Shown here piece by piece: positions 26,701-41,700 of a DNA stretch of 64,000 nucleotides. Position 1 is the stretch's first letter. Every line of letters begins with the position of its first letter. Source of the DNA: Escarpia spicata. Lineage: Eukaryota > Annelida > Polychaeta > Sabellida > Siboglinidae. The stretch is from positions 12,278,841 to 12,342,840 of the forward strand of contig OZ023209.1 of assembly GCA_963995525.1 (NCBI GenBank), read 5' to 3'. The notes under the pieces are model-generated. The model did not search any database, was not told the DNA's origin, and was given only the letters and a program-made list of their open reading frames with translations. A program made the position numbers and the translations under genes.

Positions 26701-29700
26701 CCGTCCGATTCCGCTTGGTAGCAAATTTCATTATTGCCTATACTATTATTGGTAATAATTTAAATTTCCAATGAATGTTTACGTGTAATACCATTCGTTT
26801 GTATGCGTGGCCTTTTGCCCCACATGTCTAGGAGTTATTTTTGCGTTTTACTTCGTTTTATGATTTTTTCTGGCGGACACACAATATGTATGCTCTGGCG
26901 GATATTTCATGCCTCGGTAATTTGTTTCCCAATTTTGTATATTTAAAAACAAAACATTTTATTATCACCTACTCCAAAAGTACAATTTGGGTTTTTCATT
27001 GCATCATTTACTGGTTTGCAAAAGAATTTATAATTATAAATAATTAATGACTGTGATTATCGACAGAGCCTCAACATGATGTGCAAGGCTCCATGTCAGT
27101 TGACAGACCCTTCGTAACAGACCTCCTGAACAGCAGCTCAGAAGAGTTCATTGCATTTAGAGCTCTCGTCATGAAATGGGTAAGTTCACAGAAAACACAG
27201 TTTTGTTGGTGTAAAATTTATTTTATTTTGATTTATCATAAAGATGGTATTTAAACATATACGCATGTTAACTAACAAACTATATGTACTCAGTTACATC
27301 AATTATTTATCAGTGTTTTGTATTTACCTTAATTGCCTTTTTGATTTATATTCAAATTAATTTATTTATTATGTAATGCTGTTATTTTATTATCCTTTCA
27401 TATAGCTGATGATTATATTGACATGTCCATCTTAATTACCTTAAAATATATATATGTATGTATATGTGATATTGTAATATTTGGAGTATTGTGCTATTTT
27501 CATTAGATCCTCAGTAAATATTGTACTGGATGTGGCACTATGGAAAATAAATATTATCATTATTTTTTTAAATCAAAAAATTAAAAACCTTGTTATCCCT
27601 TAGCTGGAAGTGGCCTTAAATGAATCCCTGGGTGCGACCTTCAGTGAAATACTCGACATAAGCTTCAGGTGAGGAACTGTTACAATAAAGATACTTAGAG
27701 CACATGCAATATTCATATATAATAATAAAGTAGCTTTCAGTATAATATTTATCTATAATTGAGTTAGCATATGAAGGCTTTCAGGGGAAAACAGATGCCA
27801 GTTTTGAAATTTTGCCCAAACAAGAAAAAAATGTTTGTTTACATATCTGTTGTGGTAGGATGCTATCTAATTTCAAAAAAATCAGAATAAGTCCCCTTTA
27901 AAGGACCTGCATGAAAGAGCGTTTGTTTTCAAAATGCAGTAAGCGCCACTGTATGAATATGCCGTGTTTTGATAAAAAATAATTTAATGTCACATTTTGC
28001 ATAACAAATCTGCAAGAAATGTTTTAAACTTTGCTACCATTCTCTATTATTTTGGATTCTTAATGAACACCAACTTCACTTACAAGTTGTAATTTATTAA
28101 AGTTTGAGGATGAAACGTAAAAGTTTTTTTTTCCTCAAAAGTGAAATAATCGATATAGCGCCGTAATGCATTGATTAATTGTAAGTCAGAAGCCATAAAA
28201 TAAATATTAACACATTGAATAATTGTAAGTTACTAGTCATCAAATAATTGTTAATAGATTGAGTAATTGTAAGTTAGGGATCATAAACTAAATGTTAATA
28301 TATTGAATAATTGTAAGTTAATAGTCATAAAGTAAAAGTTAATACATTGAGTAATTGTAAGTTAACCATAAAATAAATGTTAACACATTGAGCAATTTGT
28401 TCTAGTGTATAAGAAAGATGTAAATGTAAAATAATTCGAATGATATTAATTTGCAAATAGTAAAGAATTCTGTTCTTTATTTAGTAAATAAATGTAAATA
28501 CAATAAGTAATTGTAAGTTAGTGTTAGTAGTCATAAAATAAAAATTATAATACATTGAGTAATTGTAAGTTAGTAGTCATAAAATAAATGATAATACATT
28601 GAGTAATTGTAAGTTAGTAGACATAAATTAATGTTAATACATTGAGCAATTGTGAGTTAGTTGTCATAACATAAATGATAATACATTGAGAAATTGTAAG
28701 TTAGTAGACATAAATTAATGTTAATACATTGAGCAATTGTGAGTTAGTTGTCATAAAATAAATGTTAATACATTGAATAATTGTAAGTTAGTAGCCATAA
28801 AATAAATGTTAACACATTGAGTAATTGTAAGTTAGTAGCCATAAAATAAATGTTAACACATTGAGTAATTGTACGTTTGTAGTCATAAAATAAATTTTAA
28901 TACATTGAATAATCTAAAATTATGATTGGCATCAGTGACAGCGATGTTGCGAGCAATGGCGTGGTGATCTCCTACACTCTCAAGTTGAACAAAGTTGCCA
29001 CTGCAAATTTGAGTGCAGCCATCAGCAATGTCATCGTGGCAAAAGCAGGCAACGTTTCCATCGGCAACTACAGTATAGATACTTCCTCTATATCTACCTC
29101 AGGTATGGCTGTACTTTGGTGTGCTATTTATTGATTCATTATGTTGAATTCCTTAAAAATATGTACCAAAGAGAATTGGTTTGGTTAAAAAAAAATTATA
29201 TTTGTTTACACATTTTTTAAATGTAAGATATTACTCTTTTCATCCTAATTACTTCATTGCACAACTTAATATACTGTTTTTAGAATAAATAACAAAAATG
29301 GAAATATATTAATTCAGTTTTCCATGGGACTTCCCACAAAACCACCCCATCAGAATATCACAAAATTATCTGCGTACCATACCAACCATTTAATGTCGGA
29401 CCTTATTTTCATACAGACTTAACCACTGCAAATTGGGTCAAGAGTCTCAAGACCGGACAAGTTTTTTTTATAGATATGACGGTTGATTAAAATATGACAC
29501 TTCACAAGGAGTATAACCCGTTTTCTCTTGTGTTTGCAGTGGTTTCTCCGACAGAGTCCCCAGACGTCACATTGTCCACTGCCGCACCCACTTGTGTGGC
29601 TTGGAAGGTGTTCATGCAGAAAATGATCGTTGGTCACAATAACGTCACATTGCCAGGAATCACCCTGGATGTCTGCAAGGAGGCGTGCCTCAATGATTCC

Positions 29701-32700
29701 TTGTGTCAGTCAATAGAGTACAGAAACTCTACGTTGCTGTGTAACCTGCAGTACATTCAGCGGAAGTCACTGACGGTGGATGCTGACTTCACTACGGAGC
29801 TGTCTACTGATTACTACGAACGCACACACTGCGGTAGGTTGTACACTATATTGTTGAATTGACCTGTCACGTGACGGAAAGTTGTCTAGCAACAATGTCT
29901 GCCAAGTTAACAGAATGGGCGCTGCACGTATGGAGCTTTTGGACATTCCTTTGTATATTTAAAAAAAAAGTTGTTTTGAATGGATATTATTGTAATCACT
30001 GGGTACAGGAATGATTGCTTTTTAATTGTGATATATTCATTCCATCTCTCAGTAATTAGCGCAGTAAAGTAATTAAACAATGACATTTCATTTTAGTGAA
30101 TTGAATAACAATCGCTGACAATGATACCTTCAGTATGGACACAGTTGCTATGATGACATCTAGTGAGTTTTTTAAGCAAATTTTTTTTAACATAAATTGG
30201 AATTTCAAATAATTGATTTGCTACCACAGTTTGGAGAAAGTACTAGTACTATAAGAATAGCCAATTTATAAGCAAATCTTAAATCTGATTATGTTTGTAG
30301 ATAACCACAGGAAATGAAGTTACCTATAAAAGTTATAAATATAAACTGACTCATAATATCAGGCAGTCAAAGAAAAAATATTTTAAAGATAAATTTCACC
30401 TGTATAAAAAAGATTGCAAAAAAACATGGAGTACCATAAATGAAGTTTTAAAATCAAAGAACAAAAACCCCTTGGTAAATGATAAATTTATTATTTTTGA
30501 TGGTACAAACAACTAGAAAATTGCGGAACAGTTCAATAACTACTTTACCAATATTGGTCACTGCCTTAATGCTTAATGCTACTGAAAACAGGGAATGACT
30601 CCCACAATGTATACAAAGTAATACTGCAATTTTTTTCTGTACACCCACTGATCATGTTGAAATAACTACTATTATAAGGTCAGTAAATTCATCCAAGTCA
30701 AGTGGCGTTGATAATATTGATCCATATATTGTGCAACAAGTTATACCACACATTGAAAATCAACTTGCATACATTTTCAATAAGTCGTTGCAGACTGGCA
30801 TTATTCCAGACAAACTTAAAATAGCAAAACACATACCACTGTATAGAAATGAAAGCCCTAAACTATTAACAAATTACAGACCAATTTCAATCTTCCCATG
30901 CTTCTCAAAAGTACTTGAACACCTAATGTACAATAGGCTTTACAGCTTTTTAACCAAACATAATGTATCTAAAAAGCAATATGGATTCATGAAAAATTAT
31001 TCTACATATATGGCACTAATTGATTTGGTCGATAAAATATCCTGCAACATTGGCGACAAAAAAATACACTATAGGTGTATTCCTGGACCTCTAAGGCATT
31101 CGACATGATAGACCATCTTAATACAGAAACTCCAGTGCTATGGTATAAGAGATACTGCCTGCAACTGGTTCAAAATAGAAAACAGTATGCATCATACAAC
31201 AAAACTGAATCAGAATATAAGGAAATTTCTTGCGGAGTTCTGCAAGTATCAATATTAGGTCCATTACTCTTCATTCTATATATAAATAATATTGAACATG
31301 AACCAGATATCCTAATGCCTATACATTGTGCAGACAACAAAGTCTCTTCCATGCACACATGTGCTTTGACACTCTTATTGAAGAAGTAAATGTACAATTA
31401 CAAAAACATTCTAATTGGTTTCACACAAATAAGCTTTCGCCAAACACCAAAAAAACTAATTTCATTATATTCACACCCAACGGGAAGAAATACAACATTG
31501 ACAAAGCAGAAATAAAAGTAGATGAAAACAAAATAAAACATGTTAAATGCACAACATTTCTAGGAATAATTATAGATGAACACCTTAATTGGAAGATACT
31601 TGTTGTCAATCTGTCAACAAAAATAGCACAGAATGTAGGAATGCTAAACAAAATAAAACACGTTCTTCCTATCTACATTATGAAAAAATTTACTCCTCAC
31701 TAATCTCATCACATTTGCGGTATTATACTCTATTATGGGCAAATACATATAGCACAAACATAAACAAATTAAAAATACTACAAAAGAAAGCTAAACGGAT
31801 AATCACACTATCATACCATATTGCACACTCAGATCCACTATTCTCTAAGTTAATAATATTACAATTGGAAGATCTGTACAAACATCAGTTAGGTATCTTT
31901 AAGCATGAAGGAATGAATAAACAACTCTCAGACAGCATGGGTTCAATGTTTCTACAAACTTCTAACATTCATGACCATAACCTAATAAATCAAAGTGCAT
32001 ATTACATCCAACAAATAAGAACATACACTAGGAAATTTACAATAAATTATTCAGGACCAATTTTTTGGAATGCCCTCCCTCGTGTTCTGCAGCAACTTGT
32101 ATCCGTAAATCAGTTTAAACAGAAACTAAACAAGCTATTACTGTCTAAATATCTTTGAACTCTTGAAATGTCTTATTCTATATTCTACTCATAACCTACC
32201 ATAATTGTTCATGGTATTATGAGTGATTAAGTTTTTTTGTTTTATTTAATATATTACTGATGTTTAACCTATAATCTAGTCAAAAAACTATAAAATGTCC
32301 TAATATGTAACTTTATTTATTTATCTATTTAGCAGACAACCAATTTCATTTATAAAAACCACCTATTTATGTATATACTATTCACCTTGTTCCAGTTGGA
32401 TGTACTGTTATGTTTGATTTTTATGGAATAAGGAACCTGACTGATATAATGATGAAGGTCCTCGACATAAGCTTCTTGGGGTTTCCGGAGGATCTCCTCA
32501 GTTGCAGTATTGTTTTTTGTAATCCATTGTAAATATCAGAAATGTGTATTGTAACCGAAAATTAAAGTTCTAACCCTAAAAAACCATTCCATGTGCATAA
32601 CTTAAAATTGTGAGTTTGCAATTTAAGTAGCGTGTTAATGGCACTCTCCCTGACCCATACTTGGTGTGTACTTTCTAAAGCACACCATGATTACATCATC

Positions 32701-35700
32701 AGAGCATGTGTCCAGATATGTTGCTTAGTACGTTTATAATTAAAACTTGAAATAAAAATGATTTATGTTATCATGTCAATATACCCATTCAATTGCTGCC
32801 TGTCATTATGGCTGAAAGTAAAGACGTGTTGTATTGTTTCCATCAGTTAATGAAATCACAGAAACTGCTGCAGTGGAGAACAGCACTGAAACCACTACAG
32901 CTGGCTTTGAAACCACTGAAGGTAAGTTGACAAGAGTTATTTGCATGTAGTGTGTTTGATAGAACTATTATTTAAATTGAACAATCTGAGTGGTTCAAGG
33001 TAAAAACTGGAGAAAGCAAGGAAACATAATGTCCGGGTTTCTTGATGGTAGTCGACTGGATAATGAGGAAAACAACTGAAGAAAGCAACACAGGGATAAG
33101 ATAGAGATCCATATCAAAACTTGAGGACTTGGACTTCGCAGATGAAACTGTGCTTATGTTATTAAGTTACAGTCACATGCAAGCAAAGGCAACAAAGATA
33201 AATGCATTTGTATAAAAAACAGCCTAAAAATCAATAAAAAGAAAACTGAAGTACTGAGGATAAACAGCAAATGCAACAACAGAATACAGATTGATGACCA
33301 ACAACTGAATGATGTAGAGAAGTATACATACCTAGGTGCAAATGCCAGCAAGCAAGGAGGAGGGGGTGACGATATTATCATCAGAATACGAAAAGTAATG
33401 ACAGAATTTCATGAAACTCAAGCAGATATGGAGCCCAAATGTACACACATTAAGAACTAAACTCAGATTATACAATACTCTGGTCAAATCAGTGTTATTG
33501 TATGGATGTGAAACATGGAAAGTAAGCAAAAGCAACAACAAAAAACTTGACATTTTCCAATTCAACTGTCATATAAGAATTACAAAAATTAGATGGCCAA
33601 TAGTAATTTTGAACGAAGACTTTGAGAATACAACAGCAGATGAGAAGATCAGCATAGAAGTACAGAGAAGAAGGTGGAATTGGATCAGCACGTGCTGAGA
33701 AAGAAGGACTACAATCAATGCCTGACAGCACTTGTGGCTAACATGGATGCCGGAAGGAACTAGAAAAGTTGGCCAGCCAAAAACAACATTGAGAACCACA
33801 GTAGAAAAAAAATGAAACCAACTGGGATGGACAACTTGGAGCAAGGCAAGACACGTAGCTGTTGACAGGGTTAGATGGTGGAGTTGCACATAAGTTATAT
33901 GGGCCACAAAGCCCGAAGAGGATAGGTAAGGTAAGGTAAAAGCTCAGCACATTTAATGCAATAAAAATCACGTTAGACTTCGCATAATATTTATAAAGGT
34001 AGTTGTTTTCATTCAGTGCTCTTTGAAATAATTTTTAAAATTGTTTTGAAAGGATTATTGCTGTAATAACTGGATGCAGTGCATGCATTAAGGGTTGTTA
34101 CCTTTATTAGGGTTCATACCGATCGTTAGGTGGATGTAATTCAGCTGTTCATAACATTGCATGTTTTCCACGATTGCTCTGAGTTCCTCCAGTCAGTTGG
34201 GGAAGTTTTATATAACTTACATTTCCAAAACCTACTCACATTTTTTGTAGTATTTGTAACTGGGAAATTAATACTTATCATACTAATTGTATGTTTCTTC
34301 ACAGAGCCTGCGCCAGTGGCGCGTCGTCTAGTGCAGGGATCCATGTCAATTGACAGACCCTTCACAATAGACCTCCTGAATACCACCTCAGCAGAATTCA
34401 TTGCATTTGAGACTCTGGTCAGGAATTGGGTAAGTTCACACAAAAGATATTATACAAAATATCTTATATGTTTGATGAAGATCATCCTAAAAATGTTATA
34501 TTTGTTTATTTCTTTGTTTTTAGCAGGAAAATAAATAGGGTTGTAATGATACATCAAACTATCAATGCATCGCAATAGTTGATGTGACGATAGTGTACTG
34601 TCAATAGAAAAAGTTAATTTTATTATCGATAGCACAGTGAATTATCGACAACAGTTTGCAAAAAAATCAAAATTCATACTTGTGCCACACAAAAACAATA
34701 TTCGTAAGTTTATAAGAATATTCAAAAGTCCATAATGTTATCGTGATACTGTTCCAATAGTCATAACACTGTCTCAGTAATATTGCTATAATAACACAGC
34801 TATCGCAGTATTGTCGCAATATTAAAATTATCCCCATAGTTCCTCAAATAAACATACATTGCCTGTGCACTCGTGCATCGTGGGTAATTTTTTTGCCCAT
34901 GAATATACAACTTATCCACCTACATATGCTAAAACATTGTTGTGATGCAGCTGGCAGTAACTTTGAACAAATCCGTCGGTGCAACTTTCAGTGAAATACT
35001 CGACATAAGCTTCAGGTAAGTTATTAACTATACATAAAGAGAGAGCCAGGGACCTGTTAGCCTTTGGGCATAAGAACAACTGTTCATGTCCCAGTACTTT
35101 CTACATGGTCTGCCATACATTCAGTTAGCCTTTGGGCATAAGAACAACTGTTCATGTCCCAGTACTTTCTACATGGTCTGCCATACATTCAGTTAGCCTT
35201 TGGGCATAAGAACAACTGTTCATGTCCCAGTACTTTCTACATGGTCTGCCATACATTCAGTTAGCCTTTGGGCATAAGAACAACTGTTCATGTCCCAGTA
35301 CTTTCTACATGGTCTGCCATACATTCAGTTAGCCTTTGGGCATAAGAACAACTGTTCACGTACCAGTACTTTCTACATGGTCTGCCATACATTCTGTTAG
35401 CCTTTAGGCATAAGAACAGCTGTTCATGACCCAGTCCTTTCCACATGGTCTGCCATACATTCTGTTAGCCTTTAGGCATAAGAACAGCTGTTCATGACCC
35501 AGTCCTTTCCACATGGTCTGCCATACATTCTGTTAGCCTTTGGGCATAAGAACAACTGTTCATGACCCAGTCCTTTCCACATGGTCTGCCATACATTCTG
35601 TTAGCCTTTAGGCATAAGAACAACTGTTCATGACCCAGTCCTTTCCACATGGTCTGCCATACATTCTGTTAGCCTTTAGGCATAAGAACAGCTGTTCATG

Positions 35701-38700
35701 ACCCAGTCCTTTCCACATGGTCTGCCATACATTCTGTTAGCCTTTAGGCATAAGAACAGCTGTTCATGACCCAGTCCTTTCCACATGGTCTGCCATACAT
35801 TCAGTTAGCCTTTGGGCATAAGAACAACTGTTCATGACCCAGTCCTTTCCACATGGTCTGCCATACATTCTGTTAGCCTTTAGGCATAAGAACAGCTGTT
35901 CATGACCCAGTCCTTTCCACATGGTCTGCCATACATTCAGTTAGCCTTTGGGCATAAGAACAACTGTTCATGACCCAGTCCTTTCCACATTGTCTGCCAT
36001 ACATTCTGTTAGTCTTTGGGCATAAGAACAACTGTTCATGACCCAGTACTTTCTACATGGTCTGCCATACATTCTGTTAGTCTTTGGGCATAAGAACAAC
36101 TGTTCATGACCCAGTCCTTTCCACATTGTCTGCCATACATTCTGTTAGCCTTTAGGCATAAGAACAACTGTTCATGACCCAGTCCTTTCCACATGGTCTG
36201 CCATACATTCTGTTAGCCTTTGGGCATAAGAACAACTGTTCATGTCCCAGTACTTTCTACATGGTCTGCCATACATTCTGTTAGTCTTTGGGCATAAGAA
36301 CAACTGTTCATGACCCAGTCCTTTCCACATTGTCTGCCATACATTCTGATAGTCTTTGGGCATAAGAATCAGTAGGTTATAATTTATTCTTACAGCAATG
36401 AAAGTGGCATGGTGATCTCCTACTGTATAAAGAGAGACCCAGGGACCTGTTTCACTAACATTTCTATCAGCTGGCCAGCCCAATGTTGCTCTTTAAGACT
36501 GATTTTATTCCTTAACAGTCATCTTGTTGTCAAGCAAATAGTGTCCTTGGTGATATTGAGGTGACTTTTTGCATTTTTAGAAAGTCTTAATTAAAAATTG
36601 GATTTGTACATTAAACACTTGGCTTGCAACATTTGTCATGTTTGATTGCATTTTGATGTTGTGAACAAATTGTGGGAAGTCATACACACAATTTTTTTAT
36701 TTCTGAATAACAGAACCAAACTAAATTGCTGAAGGTGTTATTACCATTGTGTAGTAAGTAAAAACTGTACTGAATGTCTTGCACATATATTATGTTGATG
36801 TCCCAGTACTTTCTACATGGTCTGTCATACATTCTGTTAGCCTTTGGGCATAGTTCTAGTTCTAGTTGTTTCCAGCACTCGGCAACGTTCTATTAACTGA
36901 CTAGTCTGTATATATTGTGGTTACAGTGATCTTATGAGGTCTCATTCAACTAGTCAGCCTTTTTCAGAACATTATCGCCAAGCCGACCTTTCTATGCTGG
37001 CACTGAGGGTGGTCACTGCCAGGGTGCTTGTCGTCCTCAGTGGTTCTTTTACGTCCCAAATTGAGACGGGACCGACATTAACGTGATCTCCGAGTCACGA
37101 GGGATACACAGTCCCCAATGTTGAGAGCCAGGTTTTTACACCAAATATACCATACCTGCCCGGTCCGGGTTTCGAACTCGGGGCGCCGGCATGTCAGGCG
37201 GATGTGCTAACCACTACACTATCGCGCGCCCCCATAAGAACAACTGTTCATGTCCTAGTACTTTCTACATGGTCTGCCATACATTCTGTTAGCCTTTTGG
37301 CATAAGAACAACTGTACATGTCCCTGTACTTTCTACATGGTTTGCCATACATTCTGTTAGCCTTTGGGCATAAAAAGAACTGTTCATGTCCCAGTACTTT
37401 CTACATGGTCTGCCATACATTCAGTTAACCTTCGGGCATAAAAACAACTGTTCATGTCCCTGTACTTTCTACATGGTCTGCCATACATTCAGTTAACCTT
37501 TGGGCATAAAAACAACTGTTCATGTCCCAGTACTTTCTACATGGTCTGCCATACATTCTGTTAGCCTTTGGGCATAAAAACAACTGTTCATGTCCCAGTA
37601 CTTTCCACATGGTCTGCCATACATTCAGTTAACCTTTGGGCATAAAAACAACTGTTCATGTCCCAGTACTTTCTACATGGTCTGCCATACATTCTGTTAG
37701 CCTTTGGGCATAAAAACAACTGTTCATGTCCCAGTACTTTCCACATGGTCTGCCATACATTCAGTTAACCTTTGGGCATAAAAACAACTGTTCATGTCCC
37801 TGTACTTTCTACATGGTCTACCATACATTCAGTTAACCTTTGGGCATAAAAACAACTGTTCATGTCCCAGTACTTTCTACATGGTCTGCCATACATTCAG
37901 TTAACCTTCGGGCATAAAAACAACTGTTCATGTCCCAGTACTTTCTACATGGTCTACCATACATTCAGTTAACCTTTGGGCATAAAAACAACTGTTCATG
38001 TCCCAGTACTTTCTACATGGTCTGCCATACATTCAGTTAACCTTTGGGCATAAAAACAACTGTTCATGTCCCAGTACTTTCTACATGGTCTGCCATACAT
38101 TCAGTTAACCTTCGGGCATAAAAACAACTGTTCATGTCCCAGTACTTTCTACATGGTCTACCATACATTCAGTTAACCTTTGGGCATAAAAACAACTGTT
38201 CATGTCCCAGTACTTTCTACATGGTCTGCCATACATTCTGTTAGCCTTTGGGCATAAAAACAACTGTTCATGTCCCAGTACTTTCCACATGGTCTGCCAT
38301 ACATTCAGTTAACCTTCGGGCATAAAAACAACTGTTCATGTCCCAGTACTTTCCACATGGTCTGCCATACATTCAGTTAACCTTCGGGCATAAAAACAAC
38401 TGTTCATGTCCCAGTACTTTCCACATGGTCTGCCATACATTCAGTTAACCTTCGGGCATAAAAACAACTGTTCATGTCCCAGTACTTTCTACATGGTCTA
38501 CCATACATTCAGTTAACCTTTGGGCATAAAAACAACTGTTCATGTCCCAGTACTTTCTACATGGTCTGCCATACATTCTGTTAGCCTTTGGGCATAAAAA
38601 CAACTGTTCATGTCCCAGTACTTTCCACATGGTCTGCCATACATTCAGTTAACCTTCGGGCATAAAAACAACTGTTCATGTCCCAGTACTTTCCACATGG

Positions 38701-41700
38701 TCTGCCATACATTCAGTTAACCTTCGGGCATAAAAACAACTGTTCATGTCCCAGTACTTTCCACATGGTCTGCCATACATTCAGTTAACCTTCGGGCATA
38801 AAAACAACTGTTCATGTCCCAGTACTTTCTACATGGTCTACCATACATTCAGTTAACCTTTGGGCATAAAAACAACTGTTCATGTCCCAGTACTTTCCAC
38901 ATGGTCTGCCATACATTCTGTTAGCCTTTGGGCATAAGAACCAGTAGGTGATAATTTATTCTTACAGCAATGTCAGTGGCGTGGTGATCTCCTACACTCT
39001 CAAGTTGACCAAAATTGCCACCTCAAATTTGAGTACAGCCATCAGCGATGCCATCGTGGCAAAAGCTGGCAACGTATCCATCGGAAACTACAGTGTGGAC
39101 CCCTTGTCTGTTGTGGCCTCAGGTATGTTTGTGATAATCAGTTAATAATTATGTATCATCTGTACTTGTATTTATTATGGGAAGATACTATTAGTGTAAT
39201 TTTCTTTTTTTTGAGTTAAATGAAAGTGAAATTTACAACAGTTGTTTCTGCTTCATTCAACCATATTTGGGTGGTAAGTGGGTTAAACTACATATTGTTT
39301 ATACTGTAACACAACGGTACAATAAAAACAAACAGACAACCTCCCTTTAATCAGTGATTTCTTTTTTATTGTTACATTATTATTTGTGTTTTTAATATAC
39401 TGATGCTTCCGTTTCAGTTATCTCCATAGACACGACAATATTTGGATATACAGGATATTCAACTGGTAAGATAACAAAATACAATACAAGGTGTCTATCA
39501 TACAAACCTTTTACAAGTATCCCCATTACCATTGAGAGTAATAATAATGATTATATTTGTTTCATGTTTAACCTTATAATATACATTTTATCTTCCTATG
39601 AGTTATGCGTTTAAAACATAAATATCGATATTATTACTTAAGACTTGATTTTAGTGATGCTAACAGCTCGCCACATTTTAATGCAATAGAAATCACTTCA
39701 GACTTAGCACAATACTTAAAATGGTAGTTGTTTTAATTCAGAGCTGTTTGAAATATGTTTAAAAGTTGTTTTGAAAGGATTATTGCTGTAATAACTGGAT
39801 GCAGTGCATGCATTAAGAGTTATTACCTTTATTAGGGTTCATACCGATCATTAGGTGGATGTAATTCCATTGTTCATAACACTGTATGTTTTCCACAATT
39901 GCTCTGAGTTCCTCCAGTCAGTTGGGGAAGTTTTATATAACTTACATTTCCAAAACCTCACATTTACGTTATAACAAACATCAGTTTTGAATATTTCACG
40001 AAAATAACTTCTGCATCTGTGTGTGTGTAGCTCCAGCTGGATGATGGGCTTTTTGTAGTATTATAATTGGGAAATTAATACTTATGATACTAATTGTATG
40101 TGTCTCCACAGAGCCTGGGCCAGTGGCGCGTCGTCTAGTGCAGGGATCCATGTCAGTTGACAGACCCTTCACAATAGACCTCCTGAATACCACCTCTGTA
40201 GAATTCATTGCATTTGAGACTCTGGTCAGGAATTGGGTAAGTACACACACAAAATATTGGACAAAATATCTTATACATTTGATGAAGATCATCCTAAAAA
40301 TGTTATATTTTTATATTTGTTTGTTTTAGTATGAATATAAATAGGGTTGTAATGATAGATCAAACTATCAATACATTGCAATAGTTGATATGACAATAGT
40401 GTACTGTCAATAGAAAAAGTACATTTACTATCGATAGCACTGTGAATTATCGACGACAATTATATTTAAAAAAAGCATACTTATGCCACACAAAAACAGT
40501 GTTCCTAAGTTTGCTTTTTCAATTTCATTTTGTAATTTTTTTATTTACCAGCACCAAGTCATCAACCATAGCAGCAACACTCAGAGATTCACAGCTTTTG
40601 GGAATTTTCTTCCTGCAATGCACCACGCTTAAAATTAAATAAGACTGCTTTTCTTTTTGGACTGATATTCCAAGGTCCATAATGTTATCACGATACTGTT
40701 GCAATAGTTATGACACTATCTCAACAATATTGCTATAATAATTTTAGATACTAAAATAAGCATACATGGCCTGTGCACTCATCTATCATGGATAATTTTG
40801 TTGCCCATGAATATACAACTTATCCACCAACATATGCTAAAACATTGTTGTGATGCAGCTGGCAGTGGCTATGAACGAATCCCTCGGTGCAACTTTCAGT
40901 GAAATAGTCGACATAAGCTTCAGGTAAGGTATTGACTATATATAAAGAGAGAGCCAGGGACCTGTTTCACTAACATTTCTATCAGCTCATCAGCCCAATG
41001 TTGCTCTTTAAGACTGATTTCGCTCCTTAACAGTCATCTTGTATACTGAAAACTGTCAACACCAGGACATTTTCACCGGTGTGTCACGCAAATAGTGTCC
41101 TCGGTGATATTAATGTTGTCCAAAAAAAATTGGGAATTCATACATTCAAATTTTTTATTTTTGAATAACAGTTCCAGAGTAAGTTGGTGAAGGTGTTATT
41201 ACCATTGTGTAGTAAGTAAAAACTGTACTGAATGTCTTGCACATATATTATGTTGATGTCCCAGTACTTTCTACATGGTTTGCCATACATTCAGTTAGCC
41301 TTTGGGCATAAGAACAACTGTTCATGTCCCAGTACTTTCCACATGGTCAACCATACATTCTGTTAACCTTTGGGCATAAGAACAACTCTTCATGTCCCAG
41401 TACTTTCCACATGGTCAACCATACATTCAGTTAACCTTTGGGCATAAGAACAACTGTTCATGTCCCAGTACTTTCCACATGGTCAACCATACATTCTGTT
41501 AGCCTTTGGGCATAAAAACAACTGTTCATGTCCCAGTACTTTCTTCATGGTCAACCATACATTCTGTTAGACTTTGGGCGTAAGAACCAGTAAGTTACAA
41601 TTTATTCTTACAGCAATGACAATGGAGTGGTGATCTCCTACACTCTCAAGTTGACCAGAATCGCCACCGCTAATTTGAGTGCAGCCATCAGCAATGTTAT

